From NCBI GenBank assembly GCA_046331175.1, contig JAXLRI010000006.1, forward strand, positions 62,001 to 126,000: a stretch of 64,000 nucleotides of DNA. Direction: 5' to 3'. The stretch's first letter is position 1; each line of letters starts with the position of its first letter. This document shows positions 31,469-40,833 of this stretch, in pieces. The notes beneath the pieces are model-generated. The model had not been told where the DNA came from. It ran no database searches and was given only the letters and a program-made list of their open reading frames with translations. Origin of the DNA: JAWKIW01 sp046331175. Its GTDB lineage: Bacteria; Actinomycetota; Acidimicrobiia; Acidimicrobiales; Acidimicrobilacustridaceae. Both the position numbers and the translations under genes were made by a program.

Positions 31469-31633
31469 TCAGCGCGTCTCCTTGTGGACCGTGTGCTTGC
31501 GGTCCCACTTGCAGTACTTGCTCAGCTCGATCCGCTCACGATCGTTGATCTTGTTCTTCATCGTGATGTAGTTGCGGCGCTTGCACTCGGTGCACTCGAG
31601 GGTGACCGCGATGCGCTTCTCGTTCCTGGCCAT
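31469..31633 (-). CDS. rpmG: Large ribosomal subunit protein bL33
   Basis: 54-residue 50S protein, MARNEKRIAVTLECTECKRR then NYITMKNKINDRERIEL and the end RKHTVHKETR. Zinc forms of L33 have two CxxC pairs. The first (C14-x2-C17, ECTECK) is intact, but the second reads YCKWDRKH, so the last ligand is aspartate instead of cysteine. Located between tuf2 and the sigma gene; in many actinobacteria rpmG sits here between tRNA genes and secE. Confidence 0.95.
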   Translation of the reverse strand: MARNEKRIAVTLECTECKRRNYITMKNKINDRERIELSKYCKWDRKHTVHKETR

Positions 31634-31661
31634 GGTTCAGCTCGCTTCGCTTCGTGTCCGT

Positions 31662-32902
<1,241 letters not shown>

Positions 32903-32956
32903 CCGGGTCTGGGTTTGGTGTGGTGGGTGGAGGCGCCCGTGGCTCGGGTGCCCTGG

Positions 32957-33030
32957 TGGCGGCGGTCGGACTTGAACCGACGACAACTCGATTATGAGCC
33001 GAGTGCTCTGACCAACTGAGCTACGCCGCC
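32957..33030 (-). tRNA. tRNA-Met (CAT), elongator type
   Basis: 74-base cloverleaf: acceptor GGCGGCG/CGCCGCC, anticodon stem CTCGG/TCGAG with loop CTCATAA (anticodon CAT), T arm GTCGG-TTCAAGT-CCGAC, discriminator A. It lacks the GGG/CCC anticodon-stem pairs and mismatched first pair of initiator tRNA. A tRNA-Ile(CAT) with modified C34 cannot be excluded. No encoded CCA. Confidence 0.9.
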
Positions 33031-33065
33031 CGGTGGCCCGGCCCGCTCGGCGGGGCGGACCCGAG

Positions 33066-33138
33066 AGCCCCCTGTCAGAATCGAACTGACGACCTTTTCC
33101 TTACCATGGAAACGCTCTGCCGACTGAGCTAAGGGGGC
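33066..33138 (-). tRNA. tRNA-Thr (GGT)
   Basis: 73-base cloverleaf: acceptor GCCCCCT/AGGGGGC, anticodon stem TTTCC/GGAAA with loop ATGGTAA (anticodon GGT), T arm GTCAG-TTCGATT-CTGAC, discriminator T. 35 bases upstream of tRNA-Met; the two tRNAs and tuf2 are probably one transcript. No encoded CCA. Confidence 0.94.
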
Positions 33139-33176
33139 GTGCCCCCGGGGCACAGGGCCCTGGGCAACGGCGGACC

Positions 33177-33206
33177 ATCATGCCACGTGGGTCCCGGGCG
33201 TCCCAA
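33177..33206 (-). promoter_or_regulatory. Promoter candidate for tRNA-Thr/tRNA-Met/tuf2
   Basis: Minus-strand TTGGGA (33206-33201), 18-base spacer, CATGAT (33182-33177), about 40 bases upstream of the tRNA-Thr 5' end. Confidence 0.45.
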
Positions 33207-33367
33207 CCCGATCCCCGGGGGATGGCGCGACCGCGCCCGACACCGCGGCCGGGCGCCTCCGCCCCCGGCCCCCGTTGCACGCGGTGTGCAGCATCACCTG
33301 GGCCGGTCGACCCAGGGACTGGGCCTTTTGGCTCAAGTCGGCCCCGGCGCGCGCCGATGCCGCGAAC

Positions 33368-34708
33368 GTGCACTTCGAGAGGCTGGTCATCGAGGCCGGG
33401 GGCGACACGTTCACCCTCGACCTCCACGAACGACTGACGGTCATCGCCGGCGTCGGCGGGCTCGAGCGCGACGGGCTCGAGCACGAGCTGATCGGCGCCC
33501 TGAGCAGTGGCCGGTCGGGCGTCCACCTGGAGGTCCGCTCCGACGCCGGGGGCAGGTACGCCATCTTCCGGCCAGCAGGGGCACCGCACCGCGTCGTCGA
33601 CGTCGACCGGGCGGTCGACGTCACGGCGTCGTTCACCGGCGCCGACGGACGGGTCAACCTGCTGGAGCGGGCCGGCCTCGACGTCGCCGGCGCCCGGCGG
33701 GCGATGCGGGTCGACGCCGCCGCCCTCACCACCAAGTCCCAGCGCGAGGCCTACCTCCAGGCCCTCGCCCACGTCGACCCGGGTCGGCTCTGGGACGTGG
33801 CGCTCAAGGTCCAGGACCGGGAGCGGGTGCTCAACGAGGCGGCCGAGGACGCCGGGTCGAGCCCCGAGGACGCCGCGCTCTACCAGGAGATCGAGCGTCG
33901 CCACCACGAGCTCGAGCGGGCCGAGGCCGACCTCGAGCGGGTCCGCTCGAAGCTCTTCCTCGCCGCCGCCGCCGCCGTCATCCTGGCGGTGCCCGGCATC
34001 GTCTTCGTGGGTCCGCTCGTCGCTGTCCCCCTCCTGCTGGCCGCCATGGTCGCCGGCGGCTACTCCGCCCGCTACTGGCGCACCATGGTCGCCGCCCGGC
34101 GCCGGGAGGCCGAGGCGCTCGCCGCTGCCGGCGCCCACTCCTACCTCTCCTTCCAGATCAACCGGGTGAACGGCCTGCTGGCGAGCGACCACCAGCGCCG
34201 GACCCTGCTGCGCGCCGCCGAGGACCACCGGGCCGCGATGGCCGAGTGGCAGCTGCTCGTGGGCGATGTCCCCGTCGCCTGGGCGCTCGACCACAAGCGC
34301 GAGGTCGAGCTGGTCCACGCCCGGCTGCGCGACGCCGTGGGGGCCACCGGCTCGATGGCGCTGCACCTGCCCGCCGAGGAGGTCACCGCCGCCGAGGTCG
34401 GCAGCGCCCTCCAGCAGCACCTCGCCCGCACCCGCGTGCTCGGTGCCGGGGGCGAGAGCTTCCCCACCTTCGTCGACGACGCCCTGGCCGGCCTGCCCAG
34501 CAGCGTCAAGGACGAGCTGCTCGACGGCCTCCTCGAGGCCGCCGCCGAGCAGCAGGTCATCTACCTGACCGCCGATGCGGACGTCGCCGCCTGGGCCCGG
34601 GCCCGGCGCGGCACCGGCCTGTTCGGCCTGGTCGAACCCGCTCCGGCCGCCGCCTCGGGCGAACAGCCCCGCGACGGTCGACGTCGTTCCCGGCACGTCG
34701 CCGCCTGA
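33368..34708 (+). CDS. Membrane protein resembling a degenerate SMC/Rad50-type ATPase
   Basis: 446 residues from a GTG at 33368. The N-terminus VHFERLVIEAGGDTFTLDLH followed by ERLTVIAGVGGLERDGLEHE looks like the start of SMC/Rad50/RecF ATPases, but the P-loop position (residues 28-37) has no GKS/T. The C-terminal FPTFVDDALAGLPSSV and EQQVIYLTADADV match the Walker B/D-loop and switch region, with aspartate where the switch histidine would be. Between them are a charged helical stretch (170-195), two membrane segments (197-235) and further helices. The layout resembles YhaN-like AAA proteins with an internal membrane hairpin. ATP hydrolysis is unlikely. Divergent from the tRNA-tuf2 unit. A further in-frame extension upstream to 33275 is possible. 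Confidence 0.65.
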   Translation: MHFERLVIEAGGDTFTLDLHERLTVIAGVGGLERDGLEHELIGALSSGRSGVHLEVRSDAGGRYAIFRPAGAPHRVVDVDRAVDVTASFTGADGRVNLLERAGLDVAGARRAMRVDAAALTTKSQREAYLQALAHVDPGRLWDVALKVQDRERVLNEAAEDAGSSPEDAALYQEIERRHHELERAEADLERVRSKLFLAAAAAVILAVPGIVFVGPLVAVPLLLAAMVAGGYSARYWRTMVAARRREAEALAAAGAHSYLSFQINRVNGLLASDHQRRTLLRAAEDHRAAMAEWQLLVGDVPVAWALDHKREVELVHARLRDAVGATGSMALHLPAEEVTAAEVGSALQQHLARTRVLGAGGESFPTFVDDALAGLPSSVKDELLDGLLEAAAEQQVIYLTADADVAAWARARRGTGLFGLVEPAPAAASGEQPRDGRRRSRHVAA

Positions 34709-34753
34709 GCCATCCCGCCGCCTTGCCACTCGGGCGGCGACGTGCTCCGGGAC

Positions 34754-34792
34754 CGCCGGGAGGGCCACCCAGCCGGGGTGGCCCTCCCGGCG
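34754..34792 (+). terminator. Long hairpin terminator after the SMC-like gene
   Basis: Perfect 17-base inverted repeat (CGCCGGGAGGGCCACCC / GGGTGGCCCTCCCGGCG) with loop AGCCG, 45 bases past the stop at 34708 and before the acetyltransferase gene. Confidence 0.75.
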
Positions 34793-34882
34793 CGCCCCGG
34801 CATCGGTCGTCCTCGGCCGGCGGGTGGCCGCTCGGTCGCCCGGGTGCTCGCCGACCGGGCCGCCACCGGCGAAGATGGGCCC

Positions 34883-35401
34883 ATGACCGAGGTGCGCCTC
34901 GCCACGGTGGCCGACGCAGAGGCCATCCGCGCGATCTACAACGAGGCGGTGCTGACCTCGACGGTCACCTTCGACCTGCGCCCCCGCTCGCTGGCGGAGC
35001 AGGAGGCCTGGTTGGAGGCCCGCGGCGGGGCCCACGCCGTGCTGGTCGCGGTCGACCCCGCCGACGACCGGGTGGTCGGGTTTGCGTCGCTCTCGCCGTA
35101 CCGCGACCGCCCCGCCTACGCCACCACCGTCGAGGACTCGGTGTACATCGCCGCCGACCAGCGGGGCCGGGGCGTCGGCCGCCTGCTGCTCGGCGCGCTC
35201 GTCGACGTGGCCACCGACCACGGCTTCCACACCATGATCGGGCGGATCGTGGGCGGCCACGACGCCTCGATCGCCCTGCACCGGTCGTGCGGCTTCGACC
35301 TCGTCGGCACCGAGCGCGAGGTCGGCCGCAAGTTCGGTCGCTGGCTCGACGTGGTGGTGGTGCAGCGCCTCCTCGGGCCGACCGGCCCGGGCGGGGCGTG
35401 A
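34883..35401 (+). CDS. GNAT-family N-acetyltransferase (phosphinothricin acetyltransferase-like)
   Basis: 172 residues, starting MTEVRLATVADAEAIRAIYN at an ATG (34883). The pattern ATVADAEAIRAIYNEAVLTS and the acetyl-CoA pyrophosphate-binding loop VYIAADQRGRGVGRLLLGAL (Q/R-x-x-G-x-G) are typical of the Pat/Bar subgroup, as is IGRIVGGHDASIALHRSCGF. Members acetylate phosphinothricin, methionine sulfone or related amino compounds; the native substrate is unknown. Monocistronic between a terminator and tRNA-Tyr. Confidence 0.9.
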   Translation: MTEVRLATVADAEAIRAIYNEAVLTSTVTFDLRPRSLAEQEAWLEARGGAHAVLVAVDPADDRVVGFASLSPYRDRPAYATTVEDSVYIAADQRGRGVGRLLLGALVDVATDHGFHTMIGRIVGGHDASIALHRSCGFDLVGTEREVGRKFGRWLDVVVVQRLLGPTGPGGA

Positions 35402-35471
35402 GGCGCCCCGATCGGGTTTCGGCCGCCCCCGGCGGCGCAGTATCGTGCCGGTCGGCCCCACCGGGGCCGTT

Positions 35472-35556
35472 GGGTCGGTGCCCGAGTGGCCAAAGGGAAC
35501 GGGCTGTAAACCCGTCGGCTCAGCCTACGGTGGTTCGAATCCACCCCGGCCCACCA
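35472..35556 (+). tRNA. tRNA-Tyr (GTA)
   Basis: 85-base class II tRNA with encoded CCA: acceptor GGGTCGG/CCGGCCC, anticodon stem ACGGG/CCCGT with loop CTGTAAA (anticodon GTA), long variable arm (CGGCTCAGCCTAC), T arm GGTGG-TTCGAAT-CCACC, discriminator A. Unlike the three minus-strand tRNAs, this one encodes CCA. Confidence 0.95.
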
Positions 35557-35564
35557 GCGTGGAC

Positions 35565-35594
35565 TCGCCGCCTGCTCGCCCGAGCAGGCGGCGA
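35565..35594 (+). terminator. Hairpin terminator after tRNA-Tyr
   Basis: 14-base inverted repeat TCGCCGCCTGCTCG / CGAGCAGGCGGCGA nine bases beyond the tRNA 3' end, with a very short central loop. Confidence 0.65.
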
Positions 35595-35670
35595 GGCACC
35601 AGGTCGAGGGGCGGCTGCTCCCCGACCCCATCGAGGCCGGTCCCACCGGCCGCCCGAGGAGGGAGCGCCC

Positions 35671-36165
35671 GTGCCGAGCTTCGACGTCGTGTCCGAGGTC
35701 GACATGCAGGAGGTCCGCAACGCGGTCGACCAGGCGGCGCGCGAGCTGAGCCAGCGCTTCGACTTCAAGGGCACCGGCTCCACCGTCGAGCTGAAGGAGA
35801 AGGACGCCAAGGTCGAGCTGCACTCGGTGTCCGAGGATCGCCTCAACGCGGTGCGCCAGGTGCTCGAGGAGAAGCTGGTCAAGCGCAAGGTGTCGCTCAA
35901 GGCCCTGTCGTGGGAGCGCGTCGAGGACGCCGCCGGCGGCACGGCCCGCCAGGTGGGGTCGCTGCAGGCCGGCATCTCGTCGGACCAGGCCAAGGTCATC
36001 AACAAGCACATCAAGGACCTCGGCCTCAAGGGCATCCAGTCCCAGACCCAGGGCGACCAGGTCCGGGTGACGGGCAAGAAGCGCGACGACCTCCAGGCCG
36101 TGATCGCCTCCCTCAAGGAGGCCGACCTCGACCTGCCGCTGCAGTTCACCAACTTCCGCGACTGA
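35671..36165 (+). CDS. yajQ: YajQ family cyclic-di-GMP/nucleotide-binding protein
   Basis: 164 residues starting with GTG at 35671 after a GAGGAGGGAG ribosome-binding site: VPSFDVVSEVDMQEVRNAVD. Motifs of the UPF0234/YajQ family are complete: QRFDFKGTGSTVELKEKDAK and SSDQAKVINKHIKDLGLKGI with SQTQGDQVRVTGKKRDDLQ. Some members bind cyclic di-GMP and act with a transcription regulator; others are reported to bind RNA. A diguanylate cyclase lies 2.8 kb away, but a link is only speculation. Confidence 0.95.
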   Translation: MPSFDVVSEVDMQEVRNAVDQAARELSQRFDFKGTGSTVELKEKDAKVELHSVSEDRLNAVRQVLEEKLVKRKVSLKALSWERVEDAAGGTARQVGSLQAGISSDQAKVINKHIKDLGLKGIQSQTQGDQVRVTGKKRDDLQAVIASLKEADLDLPLQFTNFRD

Positions 36166-36201
36166 GCAGCCGGCTCGGCTGCCCTCCGGGCCCTCCGAGG
36201 C

Positions 36202-36648
36202 TCAGTCGTAGTAGCCGGAGTGGATGTAGATGCAGGGCACGCCCTCGTCGTGGAACATGGCGTGGTTGCGGCGGTCGTCCTCGAAGGCCAGCTGCAGGTC
36301 GAACCCGAAGTGGCGCAGCTCGGCGATGGTCCGCCGCTTGAACTCGCGCGAGGCGCCGTAGTCGCCGTAGTCGCGCATGATCAGCAGGTCCCACCGCAGC
36401 TCGTAGCGGTCGAGCCAGGCCAGCGTCTGGGGTTGGACCCGGATCGGCCGGGCCGTGAGGAGCACGATCCGGTGCTCGGCCGAGATGACGTCGAGGAGCC
36501 GGGCGACCTCGTCGATGAGGGGGTCGTCACCGCACGCCTGGAAGAAGGCCTCCCAGTCGCGGTACGGCCACTCGAGAAAGTGCTGACGTCCGGCGGCGTC
36601 GCTCAGCACGCCGTCCATGTCGAACACGACGGCGGGCCCGGGCGGCAC
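36202..36648 (-). CDS. HAD-superfamily phosphatase (polynucleotide kinase 3'-phosphatase-like)
   Basis: 148 residues from a GTG at 36646-36648; a TGA of acs in the same frame excludes much longer starts. HAD motif I is FDMDGVLSD (both aspartates present), motif II is VLLTARP, the later lysine lies in SREFKRRTIAEL and motif IV is LAFEDDRRNHAMF. The layout (DWEAFFQACGDDPLIDEVAR, TLAWLDRYELRWDLLIMRDY) resembles the phosphatase half of T4 polynucleotide kinase and related phage proteins. Substrate unproven. It lies 60 bases after acs and faces yajQ convergently. Confidence 0.85.
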   Translation of the reverse strand: MPPGPAVVFDMDGVLSDAAGRQHFLEWPYRDWEAFFQACGDDPLIDEVARLLDVISAEHRIVLLTARPIRVQPQTLAWLDRYELRWDLLIMRDYGDYGASREFKRRTIAELRHFGFDLQLAFEDDRRNHAMFHDEGVPCIYIHSGYYD

Positions 36649-36708
36649 CTCGCCGCCTCGCCACCGCCAGTTGTCGGGCTCGACGAAGATGGGGCCGGCA
36701 GCGATCGC

Positions 36709-38664
36709 TCAGTCCTCCTGGGGCGACTCGGCGGCCCGGTCGCGGATCTCGGAGACGACCGAGGCGTCGGCCAAGGTGGTGGTGTCGCCCAGGTCGCGGC
36801 CCTCGACGACGTCGCGCAGCAGGCGGCGCATGATCTTGCCCGAGCGGGTCTTGGGCAGGTCGGGCACGATGATCACGGCCTTGGGCCGCGCCGTCGGGCC
36901 GATCTTGACGGCGACGTGCTGGCGGATCTCCTCGACGAGCTGCTCGGAGGGCTCGGCGCTCTGCTTGAGGATGACGTAGCCGACGATCGCCTGACCGGTG
37001 ACGGGGTCGTTGGCCCCGACCACCGCCGCCTCGGCCACGGCCGGGTGGTCGACCAGTGCCGACTCGACCTCGGTGGTGGAGATGCGGTGGCCCGACACGT
37101 TCATGACGTCGTCGACCCGGCCGAGGAACCAGATGTAGCCGTCGTCGTCGATCTTGGCGCCGTCGCCGGCGAAGTAGCGGCCTTCGAAGCGGCTCCAGTA
37201 CGTCTGCGCGTAGCGATCGGGGTCGCCCCAGATGCCCCGCAGCATCGCCGGCCACGGCTTGGTGATCGTCCAGTAGCCACCGCCCTTGGCCACCGGCTCG
37301 CCGTGATCGTCGACCACCTCGCCGACGATGCCGGGCAGCGGCACCGTCGCCGACCCCGGCTTCGTGGCGATGACACCCGGCAGCGGCGTGACCATGTGGC
37401 CGCCGGTCTCCGTCTGCCACCAGGTGTCGACGATGGGGCACCGCTCGCCACCGATGTGGCGGTGGTACCACATCCACGCCTCGGGGTTGATGGGCTCGCC
37501 CACCGAGCCGAGGACCCGCAGCGACGAGAGGTCGTGCTTCTCGGGCTCCTGGTGGCCCCACTTCATGAACATGCGGATGGCCGTGGGCGCCGTGTACAGC
37601 TGGGTGACGCCGTAGCGCTCGACGATGGACCACAGGCGGTCGCGCCCCGGGGTGTCGGGGGTGCCCTCGTAGATCACCGACGTGGCCCCGTTGGCCAGGG
37701 GCCCGTAGACGATGTAGCTGTGCCCGGTCACCCAGCCGATGTCGGCCGCGCACCAGTAGACGTCGCGCTCGGGGTGGAGGTCGAACACGTACTTGTGGCT
37801 GAACGCCACCTGCGTGAGGTAGCCACCGGTGGTGTGCATGATGCCCTTGGGCTTGGCGGTGGTCCCCGAGGTGTAGAGCAGGTACAGCAGGTCCTCGCTG
37901 CCCATGTGCTCGGGCGGGCAGTCAGCCGAGGCCTCGGCCATGAGCTCGTGGTACCAGTGGTCGCGCCCCGCGACCATGTCGACCTCGTTCTCGCCCCGGC
38001 GCACCACGACCACGGCGGAGACCGACGGCGTCTGGACCACGGCCTCGTCGACGTTGGGCTTGAGGGGCGACACCGCCCCTCGACGCCAACCGCCGTCGGC
38101 GGTCACCACGACCTTGGCCTCGCCGTCGTTGACCCGATCGATGATCGAGTCGGGCGAGAAGCCGCCGAAGATCACCGAGTGGGCCGCCCCGATGCGGGTG
38201 CAGGCGAGCATGGCGACCGGCAGCTCGGGGATCATCGGCATGTAGATGGCGACGCGGTCGCCCCGTTCGACACCGAGGCCCTTGAGCACGTTCGCGAAGC
38301 GGGACACCTCGTCGAGGAGGTCGGCGTAGGTGATGGTGCGGGTGTCGCCCGGCTCGCCCTCCCAGTGGAAGGCGACCCGGTCGCCGCGGCCGGCCTCGAC
38401 GTGGCGGTCGAGGCAGTTGTACGAGACGTTGAGGGTCCCGCCGACGAACCACCTGGCGAAGGGGAGGTCCCACTCGAGGACGGTGTCGAAGTCGTCGTAC
38501 CAGGTGATCAGCTCCCGGGCCTGGCGGGCCCAGAACGCCTCGAGGTCGGCGGCGGCCTCGTCGTACAGCGAGCGATCGGTCACGAGCGCCTGGGCCGTGA
38601 ACTCCGCAGACGGCGGGAAGGTGCGGTCCTCGACGAAGTAGTCCTCGATGGTGGGCTCGCTCAT
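36709..38664 (-). CDS. acsA: Acetyl-coenzyme A synthetase (AMP-forming)
   Basis: Converts acetate, ATP and CoA to acetyl-CoA through acetyl-AMP; cytoplasmic. 651 residues, the normal length. The adenylate motif is YTSGTTAKPKG; WCAADIGWVTGHSYIVYGPL, VDTWWQTETGGHM and DDVMNVSGHRISTTEVESAL are characteristic of Acs. The catalytic lysine sits in RSGKIMRRLLRD, the site acetylated by Pat-type enzymes. The ATG at 38662-38664 (MSEPTIEDYFVEDRTFPPSA) gives the best family start. Divergent from the diguanylate cyclase across a gap with short tandem repeats. Confidence 0.97.
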   Translation of the reverse strand: MSEPTIEDYFVEDRTFPPSAEFTAQALVTDRSLYDEAAADLEAFWARQARELITWYDDFDTVLEWDLPFARWFVGGTLNVSYNCLDRHVEAGRGDRVAFHWEGEPGDTRTITYADLLDEVSRFANVLKGLGVERGDRVAIYMPMIPELPVAMLACTRIGAAHSVIFGGFSPDSIIDRVNDGEAKVVVTADGGWRRGAVSPLKPNVDEAVVQTPSVSAVVVVRRGENEVDMVAGRDHWYHELMAEASADCPPEHMGSEDLLYLLYTSGTTAKPKGIMHTTGGYLTQVAFSHKYVFDLHPERDVYWCAADIGWVTGHSYIVYGPLANGATSVIYEGTPDTPGRDRLWSIVERYGVTQLYTAPTAIRMFMKWGHQEPEKHDLSSLRVLGSVGEPINPEAWMWYHRHIGGERCPIVDTWWQTETGGHMVTPLPGVIATKPGSATVPLPGIVGEVVDDHGEPVAKGGGYWTITKPWPAMLRGIWGDPDRYAQTYWSRFEGRYFAGDGAKIDDDGYIWFLGRVDDVMNVSGHRISTTEVESALVDHPAVAEAAVVGANDPVTGQAIVGYVILKQSAEPSEQLVEEIRQHVAVKIGPTARPKAVIIVPDLPKTRSGKIMRRLLRDVVEGRDLGDTTTLADASVVSEIRDRAAESPQED

Positions 38665-38716
38665 GGCTGTGACATCCCCCTGGGCACGTGGGCCGAACGG
38701 CGGGAGCCTACCGCTG

Positions 38717-38773
38717 GGCCGATGGCGGTGGACCCGGCCGATGGCGGTGGACCCGGCCGACGGCGGTGGACCC
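38717..38773. repeat. 19-base tandem repeats in the acs/GGDEF divergent gap
   Basis: Three full units of GGCCGAYGGCGGTGGACCC (38717-38735, 38736-38754, 38755-38773) followed by a partial fourth. The units differ at one position only. They lie 50 bases upstream of acs and 150 bases upstream of the diguanylate cyclase. The rest of the 255-base gap contains no gene that I see. Confidence 0.85.
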
Positions 38774-38919
38774 GGCCGACGGCGGCCGCTGGGACGGCGG
38801 TCGAGGGCCCGGGCCGCGCCAGCGGTCCGGGTGGGCCGGTCGGCCCAGCCCGCTCCCGCCGTCTCAACTCGCCCGCGGACCCTGCCGATGGTTCCCCCAA
38901 GGGAAGGCAAGGAGTGGTG

Positions 38920-40755
38920 ATGGCGGCTCTCGGGCGACAGCCGGGCGGCAACGACGGTGAGCGCGCCCGCACGCCGCTGGCCCGGCGCTTCACCGCCCGC
39001 TACGCGATCTCGATCGCGCTCTTCGTCGCGCTGTTCCTCGCCGGCCGGGTGGCAATGGGGGTCGCCATCGAGCGGGTCGACCAGCGGGCCCGGCAGATGG
39101 AGGCCGCCGCCCAGCAGCTCGCCCGGGTGGATCGCATCGTCCAGCTGTCGACCGACATCGATCGAGCCGTCACCGCCGGTGTCACCGCCGACGCCCAGAT
39201 CCAGGTGATCACCCGCCTCCAGCAGGAGGTCGCGGCCCTCAAGCGCACGAACGAGGGCCTCCAGCGCGGGGCCTCCGAGCTGCAGCTGCCGTCGGTCGCC
39301 CAGACGCCCGAGCTGGCCGACCTCTACACCGGTTCGGGCGACCTCGATCGATCGGTGCGCGAGGTCGAGGCGGCCGGCACCGCCATGGCCAGCCTCGCCG
39401 GCGGCGGCGAGAGCACGGCCGCGTCGCGCCAGGTGCAGATCGAGCGCATCACCGCCAACCGCAACCGCACGGTCGAGGGCCTGTCGAGCGCCGTCGGGCT
39501 CTACCAGGACCAGGTCGACCAGGCGCTGGCGGCCCAGCGCGACACGATGCAGTTGCTCGTGCTCGGCCTGGTCGCGGTGTCGGCGATCAGCATCTTCGGC
39601 CTCTTCCGTCCGATGGCGCACCAGATCCAGATCGAGACCACCCAGCTCGAGGAGGCCGAGCGCAACCACCGGGCGTCGAGCGAGCGACAGATGTTCCGCA
39701 ACTCGCTGAAGGAGACGCTCGAGGGCGCGGAGAACGACCGGGAGGTGCTCGACGCGGTGGCCCGCGCCGTGGCCGATGTCATCCCCGACTACAAGGCCGA
39801 GCTCATGCTCGTGGACGGCTCCGACACCCGCCTGCGCAAGGGCCAGGTGGTGTCACCGGTGGGAGCGCCCGAGTGCCCGGTGTCCTCCCCCGGCGCGTGC
39901 GCGGCCATCCGCCGCACCCAGACCCAGGTCTACGAGAGCAGCCGGATGCTCAACGTCTGCCCGAAGCTGCCCGAGCACCCCGAGGGCAGCTGCTCGGCGG
40001 TCTGCGTCCCCGTGGCCTTCAAGGGTCGGGCGATCGGCGTCCTGCACACGACCGGCGCCGACGGCCACCCGCCCAGCCACACGCAGATCGAGCGGCTGAC
40101 GGTGCTGGCGGCCGAGACCGGCGGCCAGCTCGGGACCATGCGGGTCACGGAGCACCGCGAGCGCCAGGCCGCGACCGACGGGCTCACCGCCCTCCCCAAC
40201 CGCCGGACGCTGGAGGAGCGCACCGCCCTCCTGCTCGAGGACGGCACGCCCTTCTCGCTGGCCATGGCCGACCTCGACCACTTCAAGGACCTCAACGACA
40301 CCTATGGGCACGAGGCCGGCGACACCGCCCTCAAGCTGTTCGCCGACTGCCTGCGGGCCAACCTGCGCCCCGACGACCTGCCCGCCCGGTACGGCGGTGA
40401 GGAGTTCATCGTCGTGCTGCCCGAGACCAACGTCCTGGAGGCCCGGGCCGCGCTCGAGCGGCTGCAGGAGTCCCTCGCCGAAGAGGTGGCCGAGGGCCCG
40501 ACGGTGCCCTTCACCGCCAGCTGGGGGCTGACCGACAGCGCCTCGGGTGCCTCGTTCGCGGAGATGGTCGCGGTCGCCGACGCCGCCCTGTACCAGGCCA
40601 AGCGGGCCGGGCGGAACTGCATCATGATCGACGGCGAGGCGGCCCGGCACCACGCCGAGCTGCCGGTCGAGGAGGTGTGGGCCGACCACCACCACGACGG
40701 CCAGCCCCACGACGGGCCGTCGGTCGTGCCGGGCTCGCCCACGTCGACGATCTGA
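38920..40755 (+). CDS. Membrane diguanylate cyclase with GAF sensor domain
   Basis: Makes the second messenger cyclic di-GMP from two GTP. 611 residues: first membrane span near 28-46 (YAISIALFVALFLAGRVAMG), an extracytoplasmic helical sensor region (~50-210), second span near 209-228 (LLVLGLVAVSAISIFGLF), a GAF-like domain (~270-410) with several cysteines (ECPVSSPGACAAI, NVCPKLPEH, SCSAVCVPVAF), and a GGDEF domain. The active-site motif is RYGGEEF near residue 490, so an active enzyme is expected; RPDD five residues before it is a product-inhibition I-site. The ATG at 38920 follows AAGGAG; two in-frame GTGs lie just upstream. The start could be any of these. Confidence 0.93.
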   Translation: MAALGRQPGGNDGERARTPLARRFTARYAISIALFVALFLAGRVAMGVAIERVDQRARQMEAAAQQLARVDRIVQLSTDIDRAVTAGVTADAQIQVITRLQQEVAALKRTNEGLQRGASELQLPSVAQTPELADLYTGSGDLDRSVREVEAAGTAMASLAGGGESTAASRQVQIERITANRNRTVEGLSSAVGLYQDQVDQALAAQRDTMQLLVLGLVAVSAISIFGLFRPMAHQIQIETTQLEEAERNHRASSERQMFRNSLKETLEGAENDREVLDAVARAVADVIPDYKAELMLVDGSDTRLRKGQVVSPVGAPECPVSSPGACAAIRRTQTQVYESSRMLNVCPKLPEHPEGSCSAVCVPVAFKGRAIGVLHTTGADGHPPSHTQIERLTVLAAETGGQLGTMRVTEHRERQAATDGLTALPNRRTLEERTALLLEDGTPFSLAMADLDHFKDLNDTYGHEAGDTALKLFADCLRANLRPDDLPARYGGEEFIVVLPETNVLEARAALERLQESLAEEVAEGPTVPFTASWGLTDSASGASFAEMVAVADAALYQAKRAGRNCIMIDGEAARHHAELPVEEVWADHHHDGQPHDGPSVVPGSPTSTI

Positions 40756-40763
40756 CGTCCGGC

Positions 40764-40782
40764 GGCGCCGCTCCCCGGCGCC
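40764..40782 (+). terminator. Hairpin between the diguanylate cyclase and TetR genes
   Basis: Seven-base stem GGCGCCG / CGGCGCC, nine bases past the stop at 40755, in a 78-base convergent gap. Symmetric, so it could stop transcription from both sides. Another palindrome (GTCCCGGCCGGGAC, 40804-40817) lies near. Confidence 0.4.
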
Positions 40783-40833
40783 ACGACGCTCGTGCGTCGG
40801 CCGGTCCCGGCCGGGACGCTCCGGCCAGCCGGC

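Noticed and set aside
32957..33030. Initiator tRNA for the CAT anticodon gene
   Set aside because: The anticodon stem lacks the three GC pairs and the acceptor has a paired first base, so it is the elongator form (or tRNA-Ile2).
33139..36165. A 1008-residue plus-strand frame running through the SMC-like gene, acetyltransferase, tRNA-Tyr and yajQ
   Set aside because: Only the last 164 codons (yajQ) have protein-like composition; the rest is a wrong frame through other genes and a tRNA.
36220..38919. Upstream extension of the diguanylate cyclase frame across acs
   Set aside because: The region is the antisense of acs; the ATG at 38920 follows a ribosome-binding site and begins the membrane segment.
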